NCBI GenBank assembly: GCA_051653605.1
Contig: JBOFWL010000139.1
Coordinates: 62,001 to 126,000, forward strand
DNA: 64,000 nt
Direction: 5' to 3'
From: JBOFWL01 sp051653605
GTDB taxonomy: Bacteria; Spirochaetota; Brevinematia; Brevinematales; Brevinemataceae
Part shown: positions 27,330-36,721 of the stretch, in pieces
How positions within the stretch are numbered: the first letter of the stretch is position 1
Layout of the letters: the number at the start of each line of letters is the position of its first letter
Position numbers and translations under genes: made by a program
Notes under the pieces: generated by a model
Database searches by the model: none
What the model saw: only the letters and a program-made list of their open reading frames with translations
Told to the model about the DNA's origin: nothing

Positions 27330-28116
27330 ATTCACCCTCCTCCATAATATTTTTCTCAACTGATGGTTCGGTAGAGGCTCCTGATAGACTAATTCTAGCT
27401 TGGAAATAACCAATAGCTATTGCTGCACCAAGAAGAGCTACCCCGAGAATAGGCATATTAAGGAAAGCAGTAAGAACGAAACCTATAAGTAACGCAGGGA
27501 AAAACTTTGGAACGGGAAGAAAACGAGCTAAAATTGCAAGCCCCACAGCAGGAAGAACGCCTCCTGCAACACGAAGACCACCAATAATGACATCTGGGAC
27601 TATATTAATAAGATTTTCAATAAATTGAGATCCCAATGTAAGCATAATGAATACTGGAATGGCACGCGATAGCCCCCAAGGGAATATTCCATAGAGAACA
27701 TTTCGCTCAACGGCTTTAATATCACCTCTTTCGATAGCTGCATCAACTCTTTTTTGAAAGAATACGTTTGTAAACCGTGCTAAAACATCAAGTTGGATCA
27801 TAAGAAGCCCCACAGGTACTGCAAGACCTACAGCAATTTCAATGCCTCGCCCTGTTGTAATAGCAAAAACGGTTCCTATAATAGCCCCAGTGGTATAATC
27901 GGGGACAGAGCTTCCGCCTAATGCCCCAACACCAAGCACTAGTAATTGTAATGTTCCACCAACCATCAGCCCAGTGGTGACATCTCCCATAATCAATCCT
28001 GTAATCGTGCCTATAATGACAGGTTTTGTCCCGATAAATTGGGCTGCAAGTTCATCATAGATAGCAAAAAATGCTAGTAATGATAACAGAATAATCTGAA
28101 TAATATTAATCTGCAT
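27319..28116 (-). CDS. PTS mannose/fructose/sorbose-family IIC component
   Basis: The 265-residue membrane protein shows IIC features: an N-terminal amphipathic start, GTKPVIIGTITGLIMGDVTTGLMVGGTLQLLVLG, and repeated Gly-rich helices. It forms the transport path with IID for phosphorylative sugar uptake. Neighbours supply IIA, IIB and a fucosidase, so the likely cargo is a fucosylated disaccharide or product thereof. Confidence 0.93.
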   Translation of the reverse strand: MQINIIQIILLSLLAFFAIYDELAAQFIGTKPVIIGTITGLIMGDVTTGLMVGGTLQLLVLGVGALGGSSVPDYTTGAIIGTVFAITTGRGIEIAVGLAVPVGLLMIQLDVLARFTNVFFQKRVDAAIERGDIKAVERNVLYGIFPWGLSRAIPVFIMLTLGSQFIENLINIVPDVIIGGLRVAGGVLPAVGLAILARFLPVPKFFPALLIGFVLTAFLNMPILGVALLGAAIAIGYFQARISLSGASTEPSVEKNIMEEGEYED

Positions 28117-28128
28117 TATTTTCTCCTT

Positions 28129-28620
28129 TTATTGTACTTTAGATAGTAATGGCTGCATCTTTTCTTCAGGATCAGCAGGGATCATCTGGGCATAGACATC
28201 TATCCCTTTATCAATAAGAAATTGTAAGTTGTCTGCATCTGATTTTAGTAAAAATACGGATGGACGCACCTGAACAGTATTGTCCCGCTGAGAGATATTG
28301 CCGACATTAATTCGATCGATCTCTAAGCCTTTCTCAACCATAAGGCGTAGCATATCTGGAGATTTTACAAGAATCATAACTTCTTGATCAGCGTATTTCC
28401 CCTCATTGATATTGGTGACAGCGCTGTCTACTCCCAGAATACTCAACTTTATGTTAGAGGGGGTTGAAAGCTTAAGAGCATTTTTTTCAATAGGATTATT
28501 AATGATTTCATTATCAACCACAATAATTCTATTTACCTTGGTGACAAATACCCATTTAGTAATAACTTGACCATGGACTAATCGCCCATCTATACGAACA
28601 TGTTTGATTTCAGGCCGCAT
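28129..28620 (-). CDS. PTS mannose-family IIB component
   Basis: The 163-residue cytoplasmic protein begins RPEIKHVRIDGRLVHGQVITKW. His16 in the RLVHGQV motif is the conserved phospho-acceptor of the IIB family. It passes phosphate from IIA to the incoming sugar at the IIC/IID channel. Confidence 0.93.
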   Translation of the reverse strand: MRPEIKHVRIDGRLVHGQVITKWVFVTKVNRIIVVDNEIINNPIEKNALKLSTPSNIKLSILGVDSAVTNINEGKYADQEVMILVKSPDMLRLMVEKGLEIDRINVGNISQRDNTVQVRPSVFLLKSDADNLQFLIDKGIDVYAQMIPADPEEKMQPLLSKVQ

Positions 28621-29016
28621 TTAATCCTCCTCTTCACCAGCTTTTAGGCTGGTATCAATTTCTGTAATGATTTTTAAGGCATTTGACATATTTTCAGTAA
28701 TTTCTTCTAAGCCACTTTCTAAGATAGAGATAAGCATAACAAGAGATAATCCAGTGACAATTGTGAATTTACGATTGGGATATTCATATTTTAGTTCGAT
28801 TAATACATTGAATGGAGTTCCACCAAAGAGATCGACGAGAAATATTAATTCTTCTCCCTCGTATTCATCCATTTTTTTAAGATAAAGTGCTTTTAAATCG
28901 TCTTTAGACATGTTTTCTAAAAAACAAATAAAGGGAATCGTATCTCCCGTGAGCATTTTTAGGGTATACACAGTGCTTTCTGCATAATTACCATGAGATG
29001 TTGCTATATATTTCAT
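28621..29016 (-). CDS. PTS mannose-family IIA component
   Basis: The 131-residue protein has the IIA fold start KYIATSHGNYAES, with His8 as the phospho-acceptor, and the FLVDLFGGTPFNVL motif near residue 65. It receives phosphate from HPr. Its ATG overlaps the fucosidase stop codon (TAATG), so translation is coupled. Confidence 0.9.
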   Translation of the reverse strand: MKYIATSHGNYAESTVYTLKMLTGDTIPFICFLENMSKDDLKALYLKKMDEYEGEELIFLVDLFGGTPFNVLIELKYEYPNRKFTIVTGLSLVMLISILESGLEEITENMSNALKIITEIDTSLKAGEEED

Positions 29017-30341
29017 TAGTCTTCCAAAATAATTTCAATAACAGGGACAAGCATTTGAGGCTTTTTAACGGGTATTTCAATAATAATAGTTGTATCCTCA
29101 AGTTTTTCTTTAATATGCAATGCTTTTATCTCATTGTTGAGGTTTGTTTCAGCCTTGCGTTTTTGGTTAAGAACTCGCCCTTCAATAATATTGACTTCAG
29201 AGCCATCATGTAGAAACTGAGCAAATTTTACTTTTTTAGTAATATTTTTCAGGGTAATTGTGCGGTATGGCCATGAAAAAATATGAAGATATAGCCGATT
29301 CTTATTTTGAGTAATTCTGCAATCTGCAGGTGCCACAATATTACTCCCTTTGCAGGAAAAAATAGAGCGAGCATTTAGTCTTACCCATTCTCCGACTTCT
29401 GATAGAATTGCTTTAGATTTAGAATCCCATTCACCCCTAGCATTGGGGCCAACGTTAATAAGGATATTTCCATTGTTGGATACCGTATCGATGAGCATTT
29501 TAACGATCATATCAGGGCTTTTAAATTGATCATTGTCGCGGTGATATCCCCAGCTGCCATTAAGGGTTTGACAACCTTCCCAAAGAAGTTCTTCGTTATC
29601 TCCTGTTTTTGCACGTTGATATTGCTCGTGAGTAGTTACGCCTCTCTTGAGGTCTAGGCGATCGTTAAGAAGAACGTGAGGTTGAAGTTTGAGGACGAGC
29701 TTTTCAATGTCTTCGGAGCCCCAATCGTCTTTTCCTTTTCCTTGATAATTACCCCAATCTTTGTCTCGATAAGAGAAATCAAACCATAAATAGTCAATTT
29801 TTCCATAGTTTGTGAATAACTCTTCTAATTGATCGAGCATAAATTTTCGGTAACGAGCCATATCTTTTTTACTTTCAAGAGCTTGATTAGGGCTATTTCT
29901 ATCTGGATGGTATCCATCTAGCGTAAAATCGGGATGATGCCAGTCTAAAAGTGAATAATACACGCCAATATGCAATCCTTCTGCACGAAATGCATCAATA
30001 AGTTCTTTAAGAAGATCTTTTTTATAAGGAGTATTGGTAACTTTAAAATCACTATGCTTTGTATCCCATAGCGAAAAGCCATCGTGATGTTTGGCTGTGA
30101 TGACAACGTATTTCATCCCAGCTTTTTTTGCTTCTCTAGCCCAATCTGCTGGATCCAGTAGATCGGGATTAAACACATCAAAATAGCGTTGATAACTTTC
30201 GGCATTAATTTCTTCGAGTGTTTGAATCCATTCATGCCGTGCTGCAACAGAATAGAGACCAAAATGGATAAATAATCCAAATCTTGAATCAGCAAACCAT
30301 TGAGTATCTCCATAAAAATCTGGGATATTTTGAAACTTCAC
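29016..30341 (-). CDS. GH29 alpha-L-fucosidase
   Basis: The 441-residue protein has GH29 blocks: FGLFIHFGLYSV, KYVVITAKHHDGFSLWDT, and IDYLWFDFSYR, whose Asp after WF is the family nucleophile. There is no signal peptide, so it is cytoplasmic and acts after uptake. As first gene of a mannose-type PTS operon it resembles the logic of lactobacillal fucosyl-N-acetylglucosamine use. That parallel is inference. Confidence 0.9.
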   Translation of the reverse strand: MKFQNIPDFYGDTQWFADSRFGLFIHFGLYSVAARHEWIQTLEEINAESYQRYFDVFNPDLLDPADWAREAKKAGMKYVVITAKHHDGFSLWDTKHSDFKVTNTPYKKDLLKELIDAFRAEGLHIGVYYSLLDWHHPDFTLDGYHPDRNSPNQALESKKDMARYRKFMLDQLEELFTNYGKIDYLWFDFSYRDKDWGNYQGKGKDDWGSEDIEKLVLKLQPHVLLNDRLDLKRGVTTHEQYQRAKTGDNEELLWEGCQTLNGSWGYHRDNDQFKSPDMIVKMLIDTVSNNGNILINVGPNARGEWDSKSKAILSEVGEWVRLNARSIFSCKGSNIVAPADCRITQNKNRLYLHIFSWPYRTITLKNITKKVKFAQFLHDGSEVNIIEGRVLNQKRKAETNLNNEIKALHIKEKLEDTTIIIEIPVKKPQMLVPVIEIILED

Positions 30342-30718
30342 TATTACCCCTCCTTATATTTATTTAAGTGGTAAATAATTTCTAGATTTAACATGATTAT
30401 AGTTCATTAATAAGGTTTGTCAATAACTATATTTTTTATTCCTATTTATAATAAATAGTTAGATATAATCTATGAAAATACCCACAAAATATATGAGAAT
30501 CGCCTCTATAGAGGGAGAATAAATTGATTTAGATAATTTGCAATAAAAAAATCCTCAAATTATACTGATATATTAAGGTAAAAGAGAGTATATTGCTTTT
30601 ATATCATGATATTTCTACCAAAAAAGTTATCTAAAGATAATAGAAATTCCTAGCTTTTAAAGGAAGTATCAACCAATATCATCATTCCATATTAATCGTA
30701 TAGCATAAAGGAAAAACA
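30342..30718 (-). promoter_or_regulatory. Promoter of the fucosidase-PTS operon
   Basis: On the minus strand TTGACA (30418-30423), a 16-bp spacer and TATAAT (30396-30401) precede the operon. A TTATTTA-N5-TAAATAA palindrome at 30360-30378 lies in the early leader and could be an operator. The rest of this spacer, up to the next gene at 30719, shows nothing I can name. Confidence 0.65.
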
Positions 30719-31891
30719 ATGGCTGATAAAAAATATGACTTAATCATTATAGGTGCAGGGGCAAGCGGAATTATGGCAGCGGCATCTGCATTGAAGTGCA
30801 ATAAAACTGTACTTGTGATTGATAATCAAGATGCCCCGCTTAGAAAAGTAAGGATATCAGGTGGCGGTAGATGTAATTTTACAAATCTTGATATGTCAGC
30901 TGATCATTATGTTTCAGACAATCCTCATTTTATTAAATCTGTAATTAAACAATTTAAAGTTTCTGATTTTCTTGCTGAAATGGATAAATACAATATTCCA
31001 TATTATGAAAAAAAATTAGGACAAATATTCTGTAAAAATAAATCGAGTGATATTATTAAATATCTACTGGATCAATCGAAAGGTGCAGAATTCTTGTTTA
31101 GTACGGACATAACATCCTTGCAAAAAAATAATAATATATTTAGAATTAAAACAAGTAAGGGTAATTTTAATTCTTCATCTGTCATAATATCGACAGGGGG
31201 AATATCATACCCTAGTATAGGGGTTAGCAATTTTGCAGCAGAAACAGCAAAAAACTTTGGGTTGAATGTTATAGATTTTAGCCCTGCACTCGTTCCATTT
31301 AGATTACAAAAACCTTATACAGATCTTGCAGGAACATCTTTATATTGTAAAACAAGTATTGGTAAGAAGTGTTTTTATGATGATATGTTATTTACTCATA
31401 AAGGATTAAGTGGGCCAGCGATATTAAAGATTTCGTCATATTGGAGTAAGGGAATGTCTGTTAGCATAGACTTATTGCCAAATGAGAATGTGAAGACGCT
31501 TATTAATCAAGAGAGATCTTCTAAGAATAAACAAACTATACAGTCTTTCATGAAAAATTATTTTTCTGTGAAAGTTACCAATTGGATTTTAGATCAAACA
31601 AATATCGATAATAAAAATATTCAAGAATTATCCAATCATCAGATTGAATTACTGTATAATTTTATCCACTCCTTTACAGTAAAACCTGCAGCCGATATGG
31701 GGTATGAGCTTGCGGAAATAAGCAAAGGTGGCGTAGATACTAAAGAATTATCATCAAAAACCTTTGAAGCCAATAAAGTCCCTGGGCTTTATTTTATAGG
31801 CGAAGCCATAGATATAGCTGGTAATCTCGGAGGATACAATATATGGTTTGCATTTGCTAGCGGGTTTATAGCTGGAAAATGCCAGCCTTGA
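30719..31891 (+). CDS. FAD-dependent oxidoreductase, HI0933/BaiN-like
   Basis: The 390-residue flavoprotein starts with a dinucleotide-binding motif (YDLIIIGAGASGIMAAASAL). It has the family-specific RKVRISGGGRCNFTN, the FTHKGLSGPAIL segment, and a C-terminal second FAD motif (PGLYFIGEAIDIAGNLGGYNIWFAFASGFIAG). The family carries out NAD(P)H-linked reductions in the cytoplasm; the substrate is uncertain. A promoter is not obvious. Confidence 0.85.
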   Translation: MADKKYDLIIIGAGASGIMAAASALKCNKTVLVIDNQDAPLRKVRISGGGRCNFTNLDMSADHYVSDNPHFIKSVIKQFKVSDFLAEMDKYNIPYYEKKLGQIFCKNKSSDIIKYLLDQSKGAEFLFSTDITSLQKNNNIFRIKTSKGNFNSSSVIISTGGISYPSIGVSNFAAETAKNFGLNVIDFSPALVPFRLQKPYTDLAGTSLYCKTSIGKKCFYDDMLFTHKGLSGPAILKISSYWSKGMSVSIDLLPNENVKTLINQERSSKNKQTIQSFMKNYFSVKVTNWILDQTNIDNKNIQELSNHQIELLYNFIHSFTVKPAADMGYELAEISKGGVDTKELSSKTFEANKVPGLYFIGEAIDIAGNLGGYNIWFAFASGFIAGKCQP

Positions 31892-32449
31892 ATTGCAAAA
31901 GTGCCGGTAAATTTATGAATTGGGCAGGGCGTAAAAAATAATTAGCCTTACAGAAAAGAAGCCCCCTTGTTTTAGGAGGGAGTCCACGCGGACGTCTAGT
32001 AGATTTTCCTCTTAACTTTATGATCAAGCTCTGTCATATTAGAAAATCTTCCTTGCAAAGGAGAATTCTCCAATTTTAGGTCTAAAACTGTGGCTCCATT
32101 TGGTAGCTTGAATACGAAATAATTCTGAACGCTAGTTTATCGTCATTAATGAAGTATACGGGTATCGTAGGAGTTAAAACGTCTATAATCTTAAATATAA
32201 AGGGGAAATACAGATATTTATCATCTAAATTATATTGATCTAGAGTAATATTGACGTCAATTATTTTTATAATGCATTGATAATACAAGAATTATATTTT
32301 TAAACATTTGAAAGTATAACTGTATCCTTTAGGGTATAAAAAATATATTCAGAATTAAAGAACGTTTGGAGTGGTACGATTGGTTGGAGGCTTTTTTCGA
32401 GGTGAAATCCACTTTTTTAGTTGACATTTTAATAAATTTTAGTAACAAG
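31892..32449. other. Gene-poor stretch with a decayed region and hairpins
   Basis: It holds a CCCCCT/AGGAGGG hairpin near 31962-31980. A short segment at 31969-31994 (gttttag, then gagtccacgcggacg) recalls the structured repeat at 40406 and 57551. The pseudogene fragment listed next also lies here. Nothing else is supported. Confidence 0.5.
31996..32288 (-). pseudogene. Decayed fragment of an unrecognised gene
   Basis: On the minus strand about 55 residues (IIDVNITLDQYNLDDKYLYF and on to INDDKLAFRIISYSS) are followed, after a frameshift near 32110, by VFKLPNGATVLDLKLENSPL and a C terminus ending VKRKIY before a TAG at 31996-31998. The two pieces read as one protein tail, lacking a start and interrupted. 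I do not recognise the family. Confidence 0.4.
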
Positions 32450-32477
32450 TTGACAAGCCTAGTAGATATGCTATAAT
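32450..32477 (+). promoter_or_regulatory. Promoter of EIIC-GH1 operon
   Basis: TTGACA 32450-32455, a 16-bp spacer and TATAAT 32472-32477. A leader of about 230 nt follows. Confidence 0.7.
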
Positions 32478-32548
32478 AATTTAGTAATTAGGCCGTAGAA
32501 AAGGTGCTATGATACAAAATATATTCCCTTATTTAGGAGAGGTGTAGG

Positions 32549-32644
32549 TTGTTCTCTAAATATACTGTTAAAAAAGTTGTCAGTAAGATTTACATTTTAA
32601 TTATTTTATGGGTATTGTTAGCGTTTAGCTTCAATGCCCTTTAA
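32549..32644 (+). CDS. Possible 31-residue single-helix membrane peptide
   Basis: A TTG start at 32549 follows an AGGAGAGG sequence at 32535-32542. The frame encodes a basic N terminus and then one hydrophobic helix (YILIILWVLLAFSF), ending at TAA 32642-32644. It lies in the leader of the permease operon. It could be a small membrane protein or a leader peptide; it could also be chance, as AT-rich DNA often encodes hydrophobic stretches. Confidence 0.35.
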   Translation: MFSKYTVKKVVSKIYILIILWVLLAFSFNAL

Positions 32645-32715
32645 ATTTATCCAGTAAAATTTGAGATATTTTAATATAAAAGACACTTGTTGAAAAAATA
32701 TTTTGGAGGTACTGT

Positions 32716-34011
32716 ATGTCAGTACAAGATTTTTTTGAGCAAAAAGTTATCCCTATAGTAGGGGCAATCGGTCAGCAACGCCATCTTGTGGCTATTCGTG
32801 ATGGTATTGTTATAAATTTAGTGCCCAGTATGATTGGGTCTGTGTTTTTATTGATAGCTGCCCTGCCTATTCCTGGGTATGGTGATTTTATCAGAGCTAA
32901 TGGAGTATTTGATGCTCTTCTCATTCCTATTGGAGCAACCTTAGATTTGATGGGGATGATTGCTGCGATTGCTATTGCCTACCGTTTAGCAGAGGGTTAT
33001 AAAGTAGAACCTCTTGCTGCTGGTGTTATTTCTTTACTTTGTTTCTTTATGCTTACACCTTATCGTATGTCTCACGAGCTTGTTGCTGATGGTATCCAAG
33101 GTGTTATGCCTGTTATGTATTTAGGATCCCGATCCTTATTCACCGCTTTGTTGGTTTCGTTGATATCCTGTGAGATTTACGTAAAATCAATTAAAGCAAA
33201 TCTTACTATTAAGATGCCCGAAGGCGTCCCCCCAGCTGTTGCAAAGTCTTTTCTGGCTTTGATACCTGGTGCTATCACTTTAACTGTTTTCTGGATTATC
33301 CGCCTTGTTATTGATCACTCCCCATTTGAAAACATTCACACTATCTTACAACAATTTGTTGCAGCACCTCTCACCGGTATTGGTGGAAGCCTGTTTGGCG
33401 CAATTCTGTTTATGTTCCTTGTTCACTTTTTCTGGTTTTTTGGAATTCATGGTCACTTAGTTGTTGGTGCTGTTCTCGATCCTATCTTTATGGTTTTACA
33501 AGATCAAAACCGCATGGCTTTTCAAGCTGGTTTGGAAATCCCTAATATCATTACTCGCTTTTGGTTCGACCTCTATGTAACACTTGGGGGATCTGGAGCG
33601 TCCTTATCTATCGTGATTGCATTAATCCTCTTTGCTAGAAGTCGTCACTTAAAACAAGTTGGACGCCTTTCCGTAGTCCCTGGTATATTTAATATCAATG
33701 AGCCTTTTATTTTTGGAATTCCTCTTGTATTTAACCCCATACTCTTTATCCCTTGGATTTTTGTGCCTATTATAAATATTCTCGTTGCTTATAGTGCGAC
33801 GATTATTGGATTCCTTCCCCGTCATAATGGATTGATCTTGCCTTGGACGACTCCTATTATTATTAGTGGATTCCTTGTTTCAGGTATTAGAGGTGCTTTG
33901 ATGCAGGTAGCACTTCTTCTGTTAGATGCACTTATTTGGCTTGCCTTTATGCAAAAATTAGATAGCATAAAGGCTCAGAAAGAGTTAGATGGATTAAAAG
34001 ATCTATCTTAA
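32716..34011 (+). CDS. PTS lactose/cellobiose-family IIC permease
   Basis: The 431-residue membrane protein matches CelB/LacE-type IIC: an N-terminal QRHLVAIRDGIVINLVPSMIGSVFLL, then HFFWFFGIHGHLVVGAVLDP, and the conserved IFNINEPFIFGIPLVFNPILFIPW segment that forms the sugar site. TTGGAGG precedes ATG 32716. No IIA or IIB gene lies beside it, so those parts must be encoded elsewhere. It probably brings in a beta-glucoside as its 6-phosphate for the next enzyme. Confidence 0.92.
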   Translation: MSVQDFFEQKVIPIVGAIGQQRHLVAIRDGIVINLVPSMIGSVFLLIAALPIPGYGDFIRANGVFDALLIPIGATLDLMGMIAAIAIAYRLAEGYKVEPLAAGVISLLCFFMLTPYRMSHELVADGIQGVMPVMYLGSRSLFTALLVSLISCEIYVKSIKANLTIKMPEGVPPAVAKSFLALIPGAITLTVFWIIRLVIDHSPFENIHTILQQFVAAPLTGIGGSLFGAILFMFLVHFFWFFGIHGHLVVGAVLDPIFMVLQDQNRMAFQAGLEIPNIITRFWFDLYVTLGGSGASLSIVIALILFARSRHLKQVGRLSVVPGIFNINEPFIFGIPLVFNPILFIPWIFVPIINILVAYSATIIGFLPRHNGLILPWTTPIIISGFLVSGIRGALMQVALLLLDALIWLAFMQKLDSIKAQKELDGLKDLS

Positions 34012-34031
34012 GAACTTTATAGGAGAAAAAT

Positions 34032-35426
34032 ATGACATATAGTTTTGGTTCTGATTTCACATGGGGGGCAGCTTCTAGCGGGCCTCAACATGAAGGTGGA
34101 GCAAGTGAAGGAGGGCGAGAGCCTTCAATTTGGGATGCCTATTACGAGAAGGCTCCACATCGTTTCTTTAATGGAGTAGGGCCTAGTGTTTGTGGAGATT
34201 TTTATAATCGATACAAAGAAGATATATCTATTATGAAGGATTTAGGATTGCAATCCTATAGAACATCCATTCAGTGGTCACGTCTTCTTCCTTACGGCGC
34301 TCAAACCCCGGCTCCTGATGCAGTACGCTTCTATAATGATGTAATTGATACTCTCCTCTCAAATGGAATCACCCCCTATATAAACCTGCATCACTTCGAC
34401 CTTCCTTGGAGCATCCAAGAGCAAGGAGGGTGGGAGAACAGAGATACCATTGAAAAATTCAATTTCTTTGCAAAAATTTGTTTTAAACTTTTTGGAGACC
34501 GTGTGCGCCATTGGTTTACCTTTAACGAACCCATAGTTGTGCCTTATATCGCTTATCTTGGGGGAGATGCTCTCTACCCGAATGTGATTGATATGCATCG
34601 GGGAATGACTGTTGCCTATCATACTGCTATTGCCCACGCAGAGGCTACACGCACATTTCGTCAAGAAGGCTACGAAGGAAAAATAGGAATTATCCTTAAT
34701 ATTGCTCCATCCTATCCTAGAAGTGAGCATCCTGAAGATGTTAAGGCCGCACGCCTTGCTGATTTATTCCATAATGAATCATTCAAGGATCCTGCTTTAA
34801 AAGGTGTATATTCTCAAGAGTTAATTAAGTTTATGGCTGATAATAAGATGCCTTTACCTATCATCAAAGGTGACGATGCTCTCATTGCTCAGGGAAAGGT
34901 TGATATTATGGGGATCAATTACTATGCTCCTCAACGAGTAAAGGTAAAAGAATCTCTTCCTAATCCTAAGGCTCCAATTTCACCTAGCACCTTTTTTGAC
35001 CTCTATGAGATGCCTGGTCGCAAGATGAATCCTTACCGTGGTTGGGAAATCTATCCTCAAGGTATTTATGATACGCTCATTGATATTCGTGATAACTATA
35101 ATAATATCGAGACATTCATTAGTGAAAACGGTATGGGCGTTGAAAATGAAGAACGTTTCCGAAATACCGAAGGCTACATTGAAGATAACTACCGAATCGA
35201 GTTCATTAAAGACCACCTATCGTTGGTTAATAAAGCTATATCTGAAGGATGTGCCTGTAAAGGATATCACTTATGGACATTTGTAGATAACTGGAGCTGG
35301 CAGAATGCTTATAAAAATCGTTACGGGTACGTGGAGCTAAATCTAGGGCAAAACAACAAGCGAATTATTAAAAAAAGTGGGCATTGGTTGAAAGAAACGA
35401 TTAAAAATCGAAGTTTTGAATATTAA
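34032..35426 (+). CDS. GH1 6-phospho-beta-glucosidase
   Basis: The 464-residue enzyme has GH1 motifs: FTWGAASSGPQHEGG at the N terminus, WFTFNEP (acid/base Glu) near residue 167, YPNGIxP-like INYYAPQRV, and FISENGMG (nucleophile Glu) near residue 363. There is no signal peptide. It hydrolyses a phosphorylated beta-glucoside delivered by the preceding permease, with which it forms a two-gene operon. Confidence 0.92.
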   Translation: MTYSFGSDFTWGAASSGPQHEGGASEGGREPSIWDAYYEKAPHRFFNGVGPSVCGDFYNRYKEDISIMKDLGLQSYRTSIQWSRLLPYGAQTPAPDAVRFYNDVIDTLLSNGITPYINLHHFDLPWSIQEQGGWENRDTIEKFNFFAKICFKLFGDRVRHWFTFNEPIVVPYIAYLGGDALYPNVIDMHRGMTVAYHTAIAHAEATRTFRQEGYEGKIGIILNIAPSYPRSEHPEDVKAARLADLFHNESFKDPALKGVYSQELIKFMADNKMPLPIIKGDDALIAQGKVDIMGINYYAPQRVKVKESLPNPKAPISPSTFFDLYEMPGRKMNPYRGWEIYPQGIYDTLIDIRDNYNNIETFISENGMGVENEERFRNTEGYIEDNYRIEFIKDHLSLVNKAISEGCACKGYHLWTFVDNWSWQNAYKNRYGYVELNLGQNNKRIIKKSGHWLKETIKNRSFEY

Positions 35427-35454
35427 TAAAACCACGATGATAACTTTATCAATT

Positions 35455-35495
35455 AAAATAAAATTCCGTGCTATTACAGCACGGAATTTTATTTT
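35455..35495 (+). terminator. Very strong terminator
   Basis: An 18-bp perfect stem (AAAATAAAATTCCGTGCT and its complement) with a 5-nt loop. The remaining spacer to 35743 holds nothing I can identify. Confidence 0.9.
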
Positions 35496-35743
35496 ATAGT
35501 TCTTAACTTCAATTCATTCATTACGAGAAACCAAAATCCCTCTATCTCTGACTAAAAGTATTCTGAGTAATATAGAAAAGGATAATTTCTAAACTATTCC
35601 TAGCAAAGATTTCTTACCTGCGATTTTGGGAATAATTTTTTGAAATTAGGCAATTGTGATCACTAGTAGAAGCTTTGCTTCAGGAACCTAACACTTTTAT
35701 GTAAGTTTTAATATTTTAAAATAGTAGGTATAAAATGTTTATA

Positions 35744-36508
35744 CTAATTATTAATAGGGGCAGAAACGATGTTAACCCCAATTTTCTTCCAGTTAAGAAG
35801 TTCTTCAGCACTGAAAGATTTATCGGTAATGATATTTTTTATTTTCTCAGAGGCTAAACCCATCCAAGGCTCAAAAATTTCAAATTTAGAATGATCCGCT
35901 AAAATATAGTTTGTTTTAGCTCTTTCTGCCATGATGAGCTCATCTTGATCAGTTGGGGAAGCACTTTGCATGACACCTTTCTCAATATTGATCCCTACTG
36001 CTCCAAAAAAAGCGCGGTGAGGGAAAAGACCTTGGTAAATACTTGAAATATTTCCTGAAAAAGTATTAGTTCCGGGATTCCAATCGCCACCCATACAGAT
36101 TATATGAATATTAGGCATTAGCAATAGCTTGTTAATCACGTAGATAGAGTTTGTAATCACCGTAAGATTTCTACATTTCTCCAGATAATCGAGCATGCAT
36201 ACTACGGTAGAACCTCCACCAATAAAGATAGTTTCCCCATCTTTAACAAAAGAGGCAGCCGCTTTACCTATTGCTTTTTTTTCTTCTTTACTTTCCCACA
36301 TTCTCCAACCCAAAACAGTAGCGTAATTTTGGGGCATACGTTCGGCTCTCCCGCGAGAGAATACAAGCAATTTTTCTTCGTGCATAAGGACAAGATATTT
36401 TCGAGCTGTAGGTAGAGTCACACCACAATGATCGGCAATATCTTTTACAGAGGCTTCGCCCATATCTTGTAAATATTTAATAATGGCATCCATGTGGAAA
36501 TGATTCAT
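35744..36508 (-). CDS. DeoR-family transcriptional repressor
   Basis: The 254-residue protein has a DeoR helix-turn-helix (SVKDIADHCGVTLPTARKYLVLMHEEKLL) and the DeoR sensor domain: KKAIGKAAASFVKDGETIFIGGGSTV, LTVITNS, and AERAKTNYILADHSKF. The family binds sugar phosphates. It is divergent from the second permease-GH4 operon, so control of that operon, and perhaps of the EIIC-GH1 pair, is likely. Confidence 0.9.
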   Translation of the reverse strand: MNHFHMDAIIKYLQDMGEASVKDIADHCGVTLPTARKYLVLMHEEKLLVFSRGRAERMPQNYATVLGWRMWESKEEKKAIGKAAASFVKDGETIFIGGGSTVVCMLDYLEKCRNLTVITNSIYVINKLLLMPNIHIICMGGDWNPGTNTFSGNISSIYQGLFPHRAFFGAVGINIEKGVMQSASPTDQDELIMAERAKTNYILADHSKFEIFEPWMGLASEKIKNIITDKSFSAEELLNWKKIGVNIVSAPINN

Positions 36509-36641
36509 AATAGTTATCCCTCCTTCGTATTATACTAAAAAATAAAAAGTTTGTAAATAAAAAAAATTTGTTTTTTGCACATAAACTTATGATTATACGC
36601 CATAATTAGTTACTGATTTGAAAATTAATTTTCTATTGGTG

Positions 36642-36669
36642 TTGACAAAAAGAAAAAATATTTTATACT
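36642..36669 (+). promoter_or_regulatory. Promoter of EIIC-GH4 operon
   Basis: TTGACA 36642-36647, a 16-bp spacer and TATACT 36664-36669. It lies in the divergent spacer shared with the DeoR gene. Confidence 0.7.
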
Positions 36670-36721
36670 TAGAAAGTAAATTGATATAAAAGAAAATTTT
36701 TTATTAATTAAGGAGAATAAA

